Shown: in pieces, positions 20,394-32,755 of the stretch
Layout: each line of letters begins with the position of its first letter
How positions within the stretch are numbered: position 1 is the first letter of the stretch
NCBI RefSeq assembly: GCF_963678635.1
Contig: NC_087065.1
Span: 432,001 to 496,000, forward strand
From: Symsagittifera roscoffensis
Taxonomy: Eukaryota > Xenacoelomorpha > Acoela > Convolutidae
DNA length: 64,000 nucleotides
Direction: 5' to 3'
Translations under genes and position numbers: made by a program
Notes under the pieces: model-generated
What the model was told of the DNA's origin: nothing
Seen by the model: the letters and a program-made list of their open reading frames with translations, nothing else
Database searches by the model: none

Positions 20394-20417
20394 GGGTGCG
20401 TGGCCGTGCCACGTCCC
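20394..20417 (+). promoter_or_regulatory. 3' UTR hairpin (element 1)
   Basis: GGG, a short bulge, CGTGGC, loop CGT, GCCACG, bulge and CCC form a compact GC-rich stem-loop. It lies 295 bp upstream of the LTR. Elements 2 and 3 have a hairpin at 282 bp from their LTRs with a different stem sequence, so position and fold are kept while sequence changed. Confidence 0.6.
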
Positions 20418-20679
20418 AATTTTTTAATCAGCAAGAGCAAAAAGAAGTTTTATGGCAAATATGACGTAAGTAGTCAGAAAAGAAATTTTTATCTAGGACA
20501 CTCCTCATGGTGCAAATTTTGTGAAAATGTTGAAAGGCAGTGAGATGTAGTATGATATCATTTGTGACACGTAGTGAGTTGAGGTGGAGTAGATAATTTT
20601 CATTTTCTTATGCGATTTGTAAGATTGATTATAGAGAACTGGAACACTACTTGACGATAACCCGGTGTTATGCGATCAA

Positions 20680-20711
20680 AAGGGACATTGATGGGGACTG
20701 TCCGGGGAGTA
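20680..20711 (+). promoter_or_regulatory. Polypurine-tract-like region before the 3' LTR (element 1)
   Basis: The G/A-rich run AAAAGGGAC...GGGGAC...CCGGGGAGTA abuts the LTR start TGTGCCATTC. The last part, TGTCCGGGGAGTATGTG, is identical in element 2. In LTR elements the plus-strand primer lies here (family knowledge). Confidence 0.6.
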
Positions 20712-21589
20712 TGTGCCATTCTGCCAGATTGGCACAGCGCAAGTTTCCGGCGGGACAGAAAAAGACGACTAAAGGCATTTGTAACAAAAAAGTGCTGCGA
20801 TGGAGGGTAGGAATATTCTAGAATTTTTATTTTTAAAATTTCGATCGAAGAGTGAATATTTCTCAGAAATACAAAAAGACGGCCATTTTTTGACTAATAA
20901 GAACGAGAAAACAGAACAACAGCAAATCTAGTGAAAAACAGTCACACGAGAACGATAGAAAACGAAGCCTCTTATCGTGACAATCACGCACGATAAGACC
21001 CTTAGTGAAAGAAGATTGTGGAAAAAGGAGGCTTCGGTGGTGGAGAGCAGTGCCCTCCCCGGCCACGAATTTGGAGTGATAACAACGTTATCTCGAGGAG
21101 AACACGGAAGCGGAAACTTGGTCCCCCAGAGACTGTTATATGGTGAAAGATTGTAGTAACTTAACTTTTTAGCTACTATGATGCCATAGAACTTTGAATT
21201 AACACCGGTATTATTTGATATTTTAGAATATGAGTAGCTAGGAAGAGGAAAAGTCAATCCATCTCCAATGGATTTAATATAGAACTGTCACACAAAAACA
21301 TATTAAAATAGGGTATTCGAGCCGTGTTTTTAATAGCAATCACGTAGTTTGAGGATCTGAGACTCAGCTATGTGGTTGTGTTCGCATGTAAGCGAAAGCT
21401 GATCAAAAGTCGTTTGACTGATGGCCTAAAAATAGTAACTTTTTACTTAGCCCTAAACAGACCAGAAAATCAACTGGCAAGGTCGAGACGGTGAGAAACG
21501 AGTAGGATTAAGGTAACTGACGCCTGCCAGTCGTTAATAGGTACTTTTTCTACGCTCCGTCGCTGTGTAGTATTTGGGCGAATGTTACA
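20712..21589 (+). repeat. 3' LTR of element 1 (878 bp)
   Basis: It starts TGTGCCATTC right after the purine-rich tract and ends GGGCGAATGTTACA, giving near-perfect inverted ends (TGTNNCATTC / GAATGTTACA). It is moderately similar to the LTRs of elements 2 and 3 in order and in the end motifs. It contains a GATAAC-AAC-GTTATC dyad near 21,077. It abuts a piece of another LTR at 21,590, so the element inserted there. Confidence 0.85.
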
Positions 21590-21904
21590 AAATTAACTTA
21601 ATTACATGCAAAATTAGTGACCTCATGGCTGGGTTTCAGTATCCCCAGACCACGAGGTCACTCCTAAAAACAGGGCTACTACTACTTATCATATTACTAT
21701 TGTTTTTGTTCACTAGATAAAAATCATCATCTTTATCGAAGATGGATCAACCATTTCCCCAAACTCCTAGCTTCTCATCGTCGAAAAATGAATTCAGATA
21801 TTAATTAAATTCAATTCAGGACGTAATCGGGAAGCTAAATTTTATCTAGAAGGATTTCAGTTCAAGTCCCGAGACCCCTCCGGATTCCTGAATCCGGGGA
21901 AATA
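21590..21904 (-). repeat. Internal fragment of an older LTR, minus orientation
   Basis: These 315 bp align with 22,090-22,402, the middle of the element 3 LTR, in the same orientation and with scattered differences. It has neither LTR end. Its right edge joins the 3' end of element 3, and its left edge the 3' end of element 1. It is what remains, in this window, of an LTR hit by both insertions. It keeps the dyad CCGGATTCCTGAATCCGG at 21,880-21,897. Confidence 0.8.
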
Positions 21905-22778
21905 TGTAACATTCGCCCGGAAGTACATATCGACGGAAAATAAAGCTAAGCTATAAAACGACTGGCCAGCGTCTAAACTAAGCTCTCCACATGCTTTTCA
22001 CCGTCTCTACCAAAGCCAGTTATTTTTGTGGTCTTTCTAACATCGGGTCGACAAAAACGTTACTGCTTTCGGCTTCGGTCAAAACTTTCAAATTAACTTA
22101 ACTACATGCAAAATTAGTGAGCTCATGGCTGGGTCTCAGTATCCCCAGCCCTTGAGGTCACTCCTAAAATCACGGCTACTACTACTTATTATATTACTAT
22201 TGTTTTTGTTCAGTAGATAAAAATCATCATCTCCATCGAAGCCGGATCAACCCCTTCCCCTAACTCCTAGCTTCTCATCGTCGAATGAATTCAGATGTTA
22301 AATAAATTCAATTCAAGACGTCACCGGGAAGCTAAAAGTTGGTATAAAATGATATAAGTCCAAGTCCCGAAACCGCTCCGGATTCTTGAATCCGGTTGAA
22401 TAACAATCTTTTCTTCTTTCCGGAAGGCTGCTTTTCCACCTTTCACCTTGGGTTGCAACTCGGAACGGTCTCTGCTGACTCTGCAATTCGTTGTTGTTTT
22501 TCTATCACAATTCTCGTAGTTATCGCTATCGCAACTATTGTTGTTCTGATTTTTTCTGGTTTTCTTCCAAAATGGCCGATTCTGACATTTCTCAGAAATA
22601 TGACGTCATACTTCGAAATTTTAAAAATTTGAAATACCAAAATATTCCAGCCTTCACAGTCTGACTAATTGTTCCAATAACACTGCTAATCCTTCAAAAC
22701 TGCAAAATCGGAAGGTTAGCTGCTAATAATTCGAAATTGCCGAATCTGCATTTTCGTTCATTCTGGTCGAATGTCACA
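21905..22778 (-). repeat. 3' LTR of element 3 (874 bp, minus strand)
   Basis: On the minus strand it starts TGTGACATTCGACCAG at 22,778 and ends GGGCGAATGTTACA at 21,905. It is the reverse-complement counterpart of 51,542-52,397. It contains the conserved dyad CCGGATTCTTGAATCCGG (22,378-22,395) and CTTTCCGGAAGG nearby. The purine tract TGTCTGGGGAGTA precedes it on the minus strand. Confidence 0.9.
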
Positions 22779-23841
22779 TACTCCCCAGACAGCCCGGTCA
22801 ATGTCCTCATTGAATCTCGCAATGTTCATAAAATTGGTACAGTCTCATCGAACAGAATTTACAAAATGCACGAAATTACTTTTATCCGCGTCATATCGAC
22901 TCACTGCAGCATATAAATGGCATCATACTACACTACTATAGCCTTCTAAATTTATTCACTAATCTGCACGTTGAGGATATGACTTAAAATAAAACATTTT
23001 TTCTGACTTCCAACGTCAATGCCCTGATTTAAAACTTTTTCTCCTAGATTTTAAAAGGTGTTAGTTTGCAGGACAGTCCTGCCAACCAACAAGCTAAAAT
23101 TATCCTACTATGCTTCTTCACTTCGGAAATTTTGGTTGTTATTGTCCTGAATAATAAAATTAAGGAGCTCTGTGTTTAGAAAGAACAATGAAACAATCTC
23201 CCTCTTCAAGAGATTACCCAAGCCTTTCATGTCACCACAAAGTGATCAGTTTTCCTAGTTGTATAAAAACAGTCATGCAGGCTGGAATATTTAAGTATAC
23301 TCTTTACTCAAGCCTTTCTAAATAAATAGTAAGTGTCTCTAAAGCCACTAACTAGAATCAAAATGCAAAGTTATTAATGCAACAAATTCTTTAATGCTCA
23401 AAACTCAACTAAATGTTTCAGTTTTCAATTACAACATGATTGCTTAGTTTTTCACTTCAGTTTTCGTCACACATATAAAAACAATTCTTAGTTTTAACTT
23501 CTTCTCTTTTGTCACTTCTTTGTTTCTTCTTTTTTTGTCGTTTAGAAGTTCTAAAACTTCTAAATTCTTCTAACATTGTTTCTTTTTGCGTCTTGTCTTC
23601 CGGCCAATTGTCAATGCTCCATCTCCTCCTCCTGCGACATTGACTCCGCTCTTTCAGTTTCTGTGTCTTGCAACACATCGTTAGCTATTCTGACGCTGTT
23701 GGAAGCAGTCCTACAACACTTCTGCTCTTCTACCCTATGTTTACAAAACGGTAGGGGATCTACATTAGATTCTCTTTATCTGCAGAAGCTATTGTGAAGG
23801 CACAACGTCACGTTTCTCTCCAAATCTTCCTTCAACATCTC
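22779..23841 (-). other. 3' UTR of element 3 (minus strand)
   Basis: Non-coding; matches the element 2 UTR (50,672-51,541) in reverse complement. It includes the shared hairpin at 23,060-23,090 and the G-rich tract at 22,779-22,810 next to the LTR. Confidence 0.7.
23060..23090 (-). promoter_or_regulatory. 3' UTR hairpin (element 3)
   Basis: Minus-strand arms GTTGGTTGGCAGGA and TCCTGCAAACTAAC around a CTG loop form a 14-bp stem with one mismatch and one G-T pair. It is identical in position (282 bp from the LTR) to the copy in element 2. Confidence 0.7.
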
Positions 23842-25621
23842 TTATTTCTCCCTTCCATCACGTTCACTTGTCCTGGAAATTCTCTTCACAGCGGTGGTCA
23901 CTGCATTCCGATGAGTCACGAAAGCTCGCTTGAAAGCTCCTGCCCCAATGTCCAGCTGATACACACTGTACACTCTGCCGTGCTTCAACATATGCTTCTT
24001 GGCATACTCGTAAAACCATGCTGTCATGTTGGCTCTAAACCATGGCATCAGTCGTCTCCTTGCCCATATCTTCTTCACTTCCATCGGAATGTTCAGAATC
24101 TTGCACGTTGTCTCAAAAAGATCTAAATCTTTTAGACAATCCAATTTCTGCAATTGTTCCCGCGTTGGCGCCTCCTGTCTATTGTTTTCTCCCCATGAGC
24201 CTCCAGCCATCGTATCTCCATCATAACTCCCACTATCACTATCGTTATGGGCCGTGATGAGTCTGGTGAACCCATGGAGAGCAGCTCTCCAGAGTCCCAG
24301 ATCAACACCAGATTACTACGCTCGGGATACCACCAGGTCTGCAGCAAGCAGTGGCAGGGAAACTCGTCATGTGTCAACATGATGCTCCTCCAATTACGTT
24401 TTCCCGAAGCTTCCAGTAATGGTTCCACTTCCATCATCAGTCGGTGGAATTCATCATTCTCATCTACTGTATTGTAATCCGTAACGGTTGATCCTCTCTG
24501 TTTTTGTCTTTCAAAATCGCTGATGTTCTCACTGACGTATCCCATGAATTTCTTTCCCAGTATCGATTCCAACTCCTCCTTAGTTCTCTCTGGATCTGCT
24601 GAGAACATCTTGCACAATAACTCATAAGATCTTTCTGACCTTCTCGCTAATCTCATACACTTTGGCACTGAGAAGGCTTGATCCACGATCGTTCTCGTAC
24701 TTTTTAATCCACAGCTACGAAATGCACTGGGTATCTGCTCTTGCACATTGGAGCTAATGTCGATCCCACCAAATATCGCGCTCCCGATGGTCTGCGATAA
24801 GTTTCACTGTGCCTGATGTTCATTTCCGCCTCGATCGCTTCCCTCCATTTTCCTATGTGCTTTTGCTCAGTTTGCAAAACTCCCGGGAACACTTCTACAC
24901 TGATGGCCGTGACCATCTCATGTTTCTGTTCTAGATTTAATAGTGACTCTAAAAAACCAAACATACTGTAGATTCCTAGTGCAGTCACTAGATTCACCTC
25001 GGTTCCTCCATGGCAATCTGCGTTCAATTCCGTTTCCGTCTTCGCTTTCATCACAATGTTCCCAAACAATATTGTCAACTGTTTGTGTTGTTTCTCCAGG
25101 GTTTTCAAGCAATCTAGTCTTCGACAAACGTGACCTTCCAGTCCACATATTTCTGCCAGACAGCTACCAGGTTTAACCCAGTCTTCTGATCCCCAGCCAG
25201 GCAATTCCACTTTGTCTTCCCCGTTGCTCTTAGAGGCTGTTGTCATCACATTGTATATGATATTAAGATCACGCAGGTTACAGTCCGCATTTAGTTCTCT
25301 CTGTACATCTTGCGTTGCAAGTAGTATCGAATCAGCGTTGGGACTAGGACACCGCGATGGTCTCATCAGTTCCCACACTACCATCAAGCTCGTTCTTAGT
25401 AATTCATCTGAGAATCCCAATCCAAATTCCACTCGTTTGTCGGATTCTGGGACGCAAGGTGCAGCTACCTTTTCTTCTAGGACTAGTCCCAGTTTGGTCT
25501 GCGGTTTAGCAGCGCTCCTTATCGTTGCAATTCTCGACGTCCAGAACCTCAGCAACGCCGCTTGTTCGTAATCAAAGAAGCAATCGCGTATGTCTTCACT
25601 GGGAAACGGGTTGCACGCCAT
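23842..25621 (-). pseudogene. Module 9 of element 3 (Cys/His protein, broken)
   Basis: Three minus-strand frames (25,621-24,704; 24,746-24,132; 24,210-23,842) together match the 672-codon protein of element 1 over its whole length. The Cys/His cluster CLAX6GHVCX4C, VEVFPGVLQTEQK, MTHDEFPCHCLLQTWWYP, MPWFRANMTAWFYEYAKKHM and DIGAGAFKRAFVTHRNAVTTAVKR are all present. Frameshifts lie near 24,720 and 24,170. A TGA at ~25,622-25,624 separates it from module 8 in the same frame; element 2 has a Gly codon there. Confidence 0.7.
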
Positions 25622-25630
25622 CCCTATGAC

Positions 25631-25822
25631 TCATGACACGTAACCGTATGACTTCTTTCTGATTGGTCCACAGTATTCATTGGATTTTGGCAGTGATCCC
25701 ATGGATTCCTTAAAGAGCCTCAGTTCTTTGTTCGAGAATCTCCTGATTTCGTCTATTTTCCTCATGGGTTCTAACTCCTCGGGTTCTTTCATGTTCACCC
25801 TCATCGGCTTGCTCTGATGCAT
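25631..25822 (-). pseudogene. Module 8 of element 3
   Basis: A short frame (63 codons) with MRKIDEIRRFSNKEL, the counterpart of the element 1 segment at 17,637-17,846. It is in the same frame as module 9. It is followed by a TGA codon that is a sense codon in element 2. Confidence 0.5.
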
Positions 25823-25837
25823 ATCTAGCAGTGCTAG

Positions 25838-27298
25838 CTAGAGTAAGGATTTCGCACGTTCATCACCCTCTTTCAGCATCTTGACACAGGTGTTCAATGC
25901 TGGCACTGAAATTTGCTCTATCATGAATCGGATGAAACAGAGAGCGTCCCTCCACTTCGCGCACGCTGCTGCCATTCCCTCCTGGATTATCAGATCCCTC
26001 ATACTCGTCATCAGGAAAACCTTTTCCTCTTTCGATCTCTTCCTTTCTTCTGAATCATATTCCGCGCCAGTCAGTCCGATCATGCACCAGGCGAAACTCA
26101 GCTGTAATTCAGTCCTCCCGTAGGGCACTGCTATCAGAGCGTGTATCCTTGGTCTAGTCCTCATCTCTTCTTCAAAGTACCGTAACACTACAGCTTTCCA
26201 TGGAAGGCTCACCAACTGCTCGATCGTTTCCGCCTGCATCTCAGAAGACGCTAGACTCCCGTATACTTTCTGCTTAAGGGTGGTGCCTTGCATCATTGTC
26301 TCCAGATAACCTTCCATGGTACTCTTGTCTTCCAGAGCCATTAAGTGTCCTCTGGCCGAGTTTCTGTACTCCAACATTTCCATGTACCCACAGACGGGTT
26401 CATCTATTGATACAGTCTCCGACAGTGTCAGTCGGTTATATTCCACTGGGACCAGTTGTCCTACGACACTTCCCTTTCCGTGGTTCATGGGAGACGGTTT
26501 AAAGTCTTTCATGGTACTTTCTCCACATTGGCTGAGTATTTCCATTACTAACGTTGCTCCAGTCAGAGTGCGGTCACTCCGTTTGGATTTATAACCTGTC
26601 GACTTTATCCCTGCCATGAGAATGGGCGGCACCATTGCTACATCCGGGAACATTCTGATTCTGTCTGTGCCAGGCAATCGATCGTCAACTTGTCCCAAAT
26701 CCATGACTTCTCCGACTCGTTTCCTTTTCGCTGAGTTGACAGCTTTTATCGATATCTCCGAATCCACCTTCGCCTTTCCCGCTCTCCTTGGTATCACTTT
26801 GCTGCCTAGTTTCATCTTCATCCCATTGATCTTATCAATCACCAATTTCGATCGCATCGTTCCTTTCCTAGTTCTCGACAAATACACAATTTCTCCTTTA
26901 TCCTCTTGCGTTGTCATCTTTATAGGAGAGTTTGGTTCACATTCGTCAGTGGCTGAGTCGATCAACAACTCACTCAATCTCCCTTCACACTCGTCGAGTT
27001 TGTCGAGGACTTCCCGCATCAGTGGTCAGTTGAGACCTATTTTCAAAATGGACTGGGTTCCGTAGCTCTGAACCACTGTCCAGACTTCCTCCATGAAGGC
27101 TACTCTTTCCAATCTGCACCCCGTCCTATTCTCATGGTCTTGCTGATGTACCTCCCACTCTTCTTCGGGTAATGTTCCCAAGAAGGGTACTCTGGCAGCG
27201 CCTTCTATCCTCCTTCTCCTTGGTGAATCCATGATGAGTCTTTGTTCATTGTCTTTAGAATTGCCCGGAGAGCTGCTCTCCGGCAAATTCGGTTTCAT
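25838..27298 (-). pseudogene. Modules 6-7 of element 3
   Basis: Frame 27,298-27,026 carries the LPEEEWEVHQ domain and YGTQSILK. Frame 27,019-25,838 (393 codons) carries MREVLDKLDECEGRLSEL, a basic stretch, EILSQCGESTMKDFKPSP, GYMEMLEYRNSARGHLMAL, LVSLPWKAVVLRYFEEE and RTELQLSFAWCMIGLTGAEY. This is the longest uninterrupted version of modules 6-7 in the window and shows that they were one frame. Family unknown; no membrane segments. Confidence 0.6.
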
Positions 27299-28950
27299 TT
27301 CCGCAAAAGCTGACGGAGGCTCCAGTGTCGAAGTACCTTCGTTTGCTGGTTAAGTCGTTTCCAACGCGTCTGCGTTGTTTTCAAAGTCATTGAATAAAAT
27401 GAAACCCAGGCTGATTATTCCTCCTGTCGATGCTTTTTCATCCTCCTTCTCTGCTTGATCGGGATCCTCTTGCATAGGCTCTTCCGATCGACGGCTTCCT
27501 CCCTGCCCATCATTTCCTCCTCACGTATCTCTAGATTTTGAGGATCCTTGCTTCTCAGTCTTGGCCACTTCAGGATATTTTGGTATGACTAATCTGCCAG
27601 CAAATTCACCTTCCTCTTCTCCATGGACCACTTTGATTTCCTCATAGCCGAAGGGTGCCAGGAAGGTTCTCGTCTGCAACGTTCCTCCCACTGTTAGCTC
27701 TTGTTTCACTTTGGTCAAAATCAGGGAGGCCTCAGGTAATTCGGCTCTGCCTCTCATCCTCATAGGCGCTAGGTTTAATTCCATCCATTCCGTGTCAAAT
27801 TCTTCAGGCTTCGGAGTCGCGGCATTGCTTATGCGCCTTCTCGTCGCTTGATCCGTGTAAGCAAATCGCGTGTACTGTAACACTGCGTTATTTCTACCCA
27901 CAAAACACGGATCCATCGTTTCGGAGAATTTCGCTACCCTCCTTTCATTGGTCTCAAGCGCTCTCAATCTAGGAGTTTGTATTACGGAGACTGCTCCGAG
28001 CAACGTCCTTCTTATCAAAGGGAACTCAGGGATTCCCTCTGGTAGCTTCTCGTAATCATCCCAGTCTTTCGTCTCTTCCCTCACATTGTGGTATGCCGCA
28101 GTTAGACGAGGAATTCCTGCTATCTCACCATTCGTCTTGTCATAGGGCCTTAGGTTCCAGAGCTTCGGAAATACTTCAATGTGCCCTCTCTCTACTTCTC
28201 CCATACGATCACGGAACTGATCATCAAAGTTGACGACCGTCATTTCTGGCTCTGCTATCTCTCCAAACAACAGATCTCATGAGTTCTCGCAAAACATGTT
28301 GCTCACACCAGTTCAGCACACTGCTGATCCACTGCTGATATGTGGTTCAGGTGCAGCACCGACCTCCTGTACGCTTCCACCTTAACATCAGGGAACGCAA
28401 ACGTGACAGCTGGTCCATAGATCACTGTCACAAAATCGGTGGCCCCTCTGATCAGCGCTAAGGGATTGGTCCTCATAGCTAAGCTTAGATCAGTTAGCAG
28501 AGGCATGCCCCCGACATGTCGTCTCACGTCATCCTCCCTCTTAATCGTCTCATCCTCTCCTGTTCCAAAGCGAGTCTGATTCAAGAGGTACTGGATAAGA
28601 GTATGTCTCAGATCTCTTATCTTATTCCACGAATCCGTGGCTTTCTTCACATCAAATTTCTTCACATTCTCTCTCATCTGCTCTGGGTAACGTGCCAGGT
28701 TCATCAGTCCTCCCAAGTTTCCATGGGTTATAGAAGTCCATGTAACCGCCAGTTCTGAACTCCTTCGGTGAGCAGTACTACCGGTCCTTTCACAAAGTTT
28801 TCTGCTCCAAACGTCACCAACAAGGCTAGTAGTTCAACGATTGATACTTCCACTACTGTTTGGAGGAATTCTTTTATCAAGTATCGAGAGAGTTTTGTGT
28901 AGAATTTTGCCAAGAAGGACGCGGTCCATCCGGCTCCCAGCCCTTTCAGC
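27048..28950 (-). pseudogene. Tandem unit 5 (3'-most in the element)
   Basis: It keeps module 4 open over 249 codons (28,270-27,521) because the codon near 28,072 is still sense (GTCTCTTCC), whereas the other four units have a stop there (GTCTATTCC). Its right end continues normally into modules 6-7, so it contains the ancestral right junction. Confidence 0.8.
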
Positions 28951-30852
28951 ATGGACTGGGTTCCGTAGCTCTGAACCACTGTCCAGATTTCCTCCATGAA
29001 GGCTACTCTTTCCAATCTGCACCCCGTCCTATTCTCATGGTCTTGCTGATGTACCTCCCACTCTTCTTCGGGTAATGTTCCCAAGAAGGGTACTCTGGCA
29101 GCGCCTTCTATCCTCCTTCTCCTTGGTGAATCCATGATGAGTCTTTGTTCATTGTCTTTAGAATTGCCCGGAGAGCTGCTCTCCGGCAAATTCGGTTTCA
29201 TTTCCGCAAAAGCTGTCGGAGGCTCCAGTGTCGAAGTACCTTCGTTTGCTGGTTCAGTCGTTTCCAACGCGTCTGCGTTGTTTTCAAAGTCATTGAATAA
29301 AATGAAACCCTCCTGATTATTCCTCCTGTCGATGCTTTATCATCCTCCTTCTCTGCTTGATCGGGATCCTCTTGCATAGGCTCTTCCGATCGACGGCTTC
29401 CTCCCTGCCCATCATTTCCTCCTCACGTATCTCTAGATTTTGAGGATCCTTGCTTCTCAGTCTTGGCCACTTCAGGATATTTTGGTATGACTAATCTGCC
29501 AGCAAATTCACCTTCCTCTTCTCCATGGACCACTTTGATTTCCTCATAGCCGAAGGGTGCCAGGAAGGTTCTCGTCTGCAACGTTCCTCCCACTGTTAGC
29601 TCTTGTTTCACTTTGGTCAAAATCAGGGAGGCCTCAGGTAATTCGGCTCTGCCTCTCATCCTCATAGGCGCTAGGTTTAATTCCATCCATTCCGTGTCAA
29701 ATTCTTCAGGCTTCGGAGTCGCGGCATTGCTTATGCGCCTTCTCGTCGCTTGATCCGTGTAAGCAAATCGCGTGTACTGTAACACTGCGTTATTTCTACC
29801 CACAAAACACGGATCCATCGTTTCGGAGAATTTCGCTACCCTCCTTTCATTGGTCTCAAGCGCTCTCAATCTAGGAGTTTGTATTACGGAGACTAATCCG
29901 AGCAACGTCCTTCTTATCAAAGGGAACTCAGGGATTCCCTCTGGTAGCTTCTCGTAATCATCCCAGTCTTTCGTCTATTCCCTCACATTGTGGTATGCCG
30001 CAGTTAGACGAGGAATTCTTGCTATCTCACCATTCGTCTTGTCATAGGGCCTTAGATTCCAGAGCTTCGGAAATACTTCAATGTGCCCTCTCTCTACTTC
30101 TCCCATACGATCACGGAACTGATCATCAAAGTTGACGACCGTCATTTCTGGCTCTGCTATCTCTCCAAACAACAGATCTCATGAGTTCTCGCAAAACATG
30201 TTGCTCACACCAGTTCAGCACACTGCTGATCCACTGCTGATATGAGGTTCAGGTGCAGCACCGACCTCTTGTACGCTTCCACCTTAACATCAGGGAACGC
30301 AAACGTGATTGCTGGTCCATAGATGACTGTCACAAATTCGGTGGCCCCTCTGATCAGCGCTAAGGGATTGGTCCTCATAGCTAAGCGTAGATCAGTTAGC
30401 AGAGGCATGCCCCCGACATGTCGTCTCACGTCTTCCTCCCTCTTAATCGTCTCATCCTCTCCTGTTCCAAAGCGAGTCTGATTCAAGAGGTACTGGATAA
30501 GAATATGTCTCAGATCACTTATCTTATTCCACGAATCCGTGGCTTTCTTCACATCAAATTTCTTCACATTCTCTCTCATCTGCTCTGGGTAACGTGCCAG
30601 GTTCATCAGTCCTTCCAAGTTTCCATGGGTTATAGAAGTCCATATAACCGCCAGTTCTGAACTCCTTCGGTGAGCAGTACTACCGGTCCTTTCACAAAGT
30701 TTTCTGCTCCAAACGTCACCAACAAGGCTAGTAGTTCAACGATTGATACTTCCACTACTGTTTGGAGGAATTCTTTTATCAAGTATCGAGAGAGTTTTGT
30801 GTAGAATTTTGCCAAGAAGGACGCGGTCCATCCGGCTCCCAGCCCTTTCAGC
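28951..30852 (-). pseudogene. Tandem unit 4
   Basis: A 1902-bp unit. Module 4 is split into 65- and 165-codon frames by the shared stop near 29,975. It has a private change in the linker (ATGAAACCCTCC in place of ATGAAACCCAGG at ~29,303), the source of the 1-bp difference in length. Confidence 0.8.
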
Positions 30853-32755
30853 ATGGACTGGGTTCCGTAGCTCTGAACCACTGTCCAGACTTCCTTAATG
30901 AAGGCTACTCTTTCCAATCTGCACCCCGTCCTATTCTCATGGTCTTGCTGATGTACCTCCCACTCTTCTTCGGGTAATGTTCCCAAGAAGGGTACTCTGG
31001 CAGCGCCTTCTATCCTCCTTCTCCTTGGTGAATCCATGATGAGTCTTTGTTCATTGTCTTTAGAATTGCCCGGAGAGCTGCTCTCCGGCAAATTCGGTTT
31101 CATTTCCGCAAAAGCTGACGGAGGCTCCAGTGTCGAAGTACCTTCGTTTGCTGGTTCAGTCGTTTCCAACGCGTCTGCGTTGTTTTCAAAGTCATTGAAT
31201 AAAATGAAACCCAGGCTGATTATTCCTCCTATCGATGCTTTATCATCCTCCTTCTCTGCTTGATCGGGATCCTCTTGCATAGGCTCTTCCGATCGACGGC
31301 TTCCTCCCTGCCCATCATTTCCTCCTCACGTATCTCTAGATTTTGAAGATCCTTGCTTCTCAGTCTTGGCCACTTCAGGATATTTTGGTATGATTAATCT
31401 GCCAGCAGATTCACCTTCCTCTTCTCCATGGACCACTTTGATTACCTCATAGCCGAAGGGTGCCAGGAAGGTTCTCGTCTGCAACGTTCCTCCCACTGTT
31501 AACTCTTGTTTCACATTGGTAAAAATCAGGGAGGCCTCAGGTAATTCGGCTCTGCCTCTCATCCTCATAGGCGCTAGGTTTAATTCCATCCATTCCGTGT
31601 CAAACTCTTCAGGCTTCGGAGTCGCGGCATTGCTTATGCGCCTTCTCGTCGCTTGATCCGCGTAAGCAAATCGCGTGTACTGTAACACTGCGGCATTTCT
31701 ACCCACAAAACACGGATCCATCGTTTCGGAGAATTTCGCTACCCTCCTTTCATTGGTCTCAAGCGCTCTCAATCTAGGAGTTTGTATTACGGAGACTGCT
31801 CCGAGCAACGTCCTTCTTATCAAAGGGAACTCAGGGATTCCCTCTTGTAGCTTCTCGTAATCATCCCAGTCTTTCGTCTATTCCCTCACATTGTGGTATG
31901 CCGCAGTTAGACGAGGAAATCTTGCTATCTCACCATTCGTCTTGTCATAGGGCCTTAGATTCCAGAGCTTCGGAAATACTTCAATGTGCCCTCTCTCTAC
32001 TTCTCCCATACGATCACGGAACTGATCATCAAAGTTGACGACCGTCATTTCTGGCTCTGCTATCTCTCCAAACAACAGATCTCATGAGTTCTCGCAAAAC
32101 ATGTTGCTCACACCAGTTCAGCACACTGCTGATCCACTGCTTATATGAGGTTCAGGTGCAGCACCGACCTCCTGTACGCTTCCACCTTAACATCAGGGAA
32201 CGCAAACGTGACTGCTGGTCCATAGATCACTGTCACAAAATCGGTGGCCCCTCTGATCAGCGCTAAGGGATTGGTCCTCATAGCTAAGCGTAGATCAGTT
32301 AGCAGAGACATGCCCCCGACATGTCGTCTCACGTCTTCCTCCCTCTTAATCGTCTCATCCTCTCCTGTTCCAAAGCGAGTCTGATTCAAGAGGTACTGGA
32401 TAAGAGTATGTCTCAGATCTCTTATCTTATTCCACGAATCCGTGGCTTTCTTCACATCAAATTTCTTCACATTCTCTGTCATCTGCTCTGGGTAACGTGC
32501 CAGGTTCATCAGTCCTTCCAAGTTTCCATGGGTTATAGAAGTCCATGTAACCGCCAGTTCTGAACTCCTTCGGTGAGCAGTACTACCGGTCCTTTCACAA
32601 AGTTTTCTGCTCCAAACGTCACCAACAAGGCTAGTAGTTCAACGATTGATACTTCCACTACTGTTTGGAGGAATTCTTTTATCAAGTATCGAGAGAGTTT
32701 TGTGTAGAATTTTGCCAAGAAGGACGCGGTCCATCCGGCTCCCAGCCCTTTCAGC
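30853..32755 (-). pseudogene. Tandem unit 3
   Basis: A 1903-bp unit with the shared stop near 31,878. It shares with unit 2 several substitutions, for example CTGCTTATATGAGG near 32,140 and GCGGCATTTCTACC near 31,690. Confidence 0.8.

Larger units (their letters stand above)
19862..20711 (+). other. 3' UTR of element 1
   Basis: Non-coding apart from the last shifted codons to ~19,950. It contains a strong stem-loop at 20,394-20,417 and ends in a G-rich tract before the LTR. Scattered blocks match the element 2 and 3 UTRs, which supports a shared function rather than random sequence. Confidence 0.6.
1..21589 (+). mobile_element. Element 1: giant Ty3/Gypsy-like LTR retrotransposon, 5' LTR outside the window
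   Basis: All parts lie on the + strand in retroelement order: leader, gag with CCHC knuckles, DTGA protease, YVDD reverse transcriptase, RNase H, integrase, macro domain, spacer, a second ~8.8-kb coding block, 3' UTR, purine-rich tract and a TGT...ACA LTR. No match to the 3' LTR could be seen at the left edge, so the element is at least 21.6 kb. Most reading frames carry stops or single-base shifts, so this copy is decayed. Protein divergence from elements 2 and 3 is large, which suggests a sister family. The order PR-RT-RH-IN places it in Ty3/Gypsy (established knowledge). Confidence 0.85.

Noticed and set aside
27870-28055. Plus-strand 60-80-codon frames that recur in every unit of the element 3 array
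   Set aside because: They are reverse-strand shadows of modules 3, 4 and 5; their recurrence is due only to the tandem amplification.
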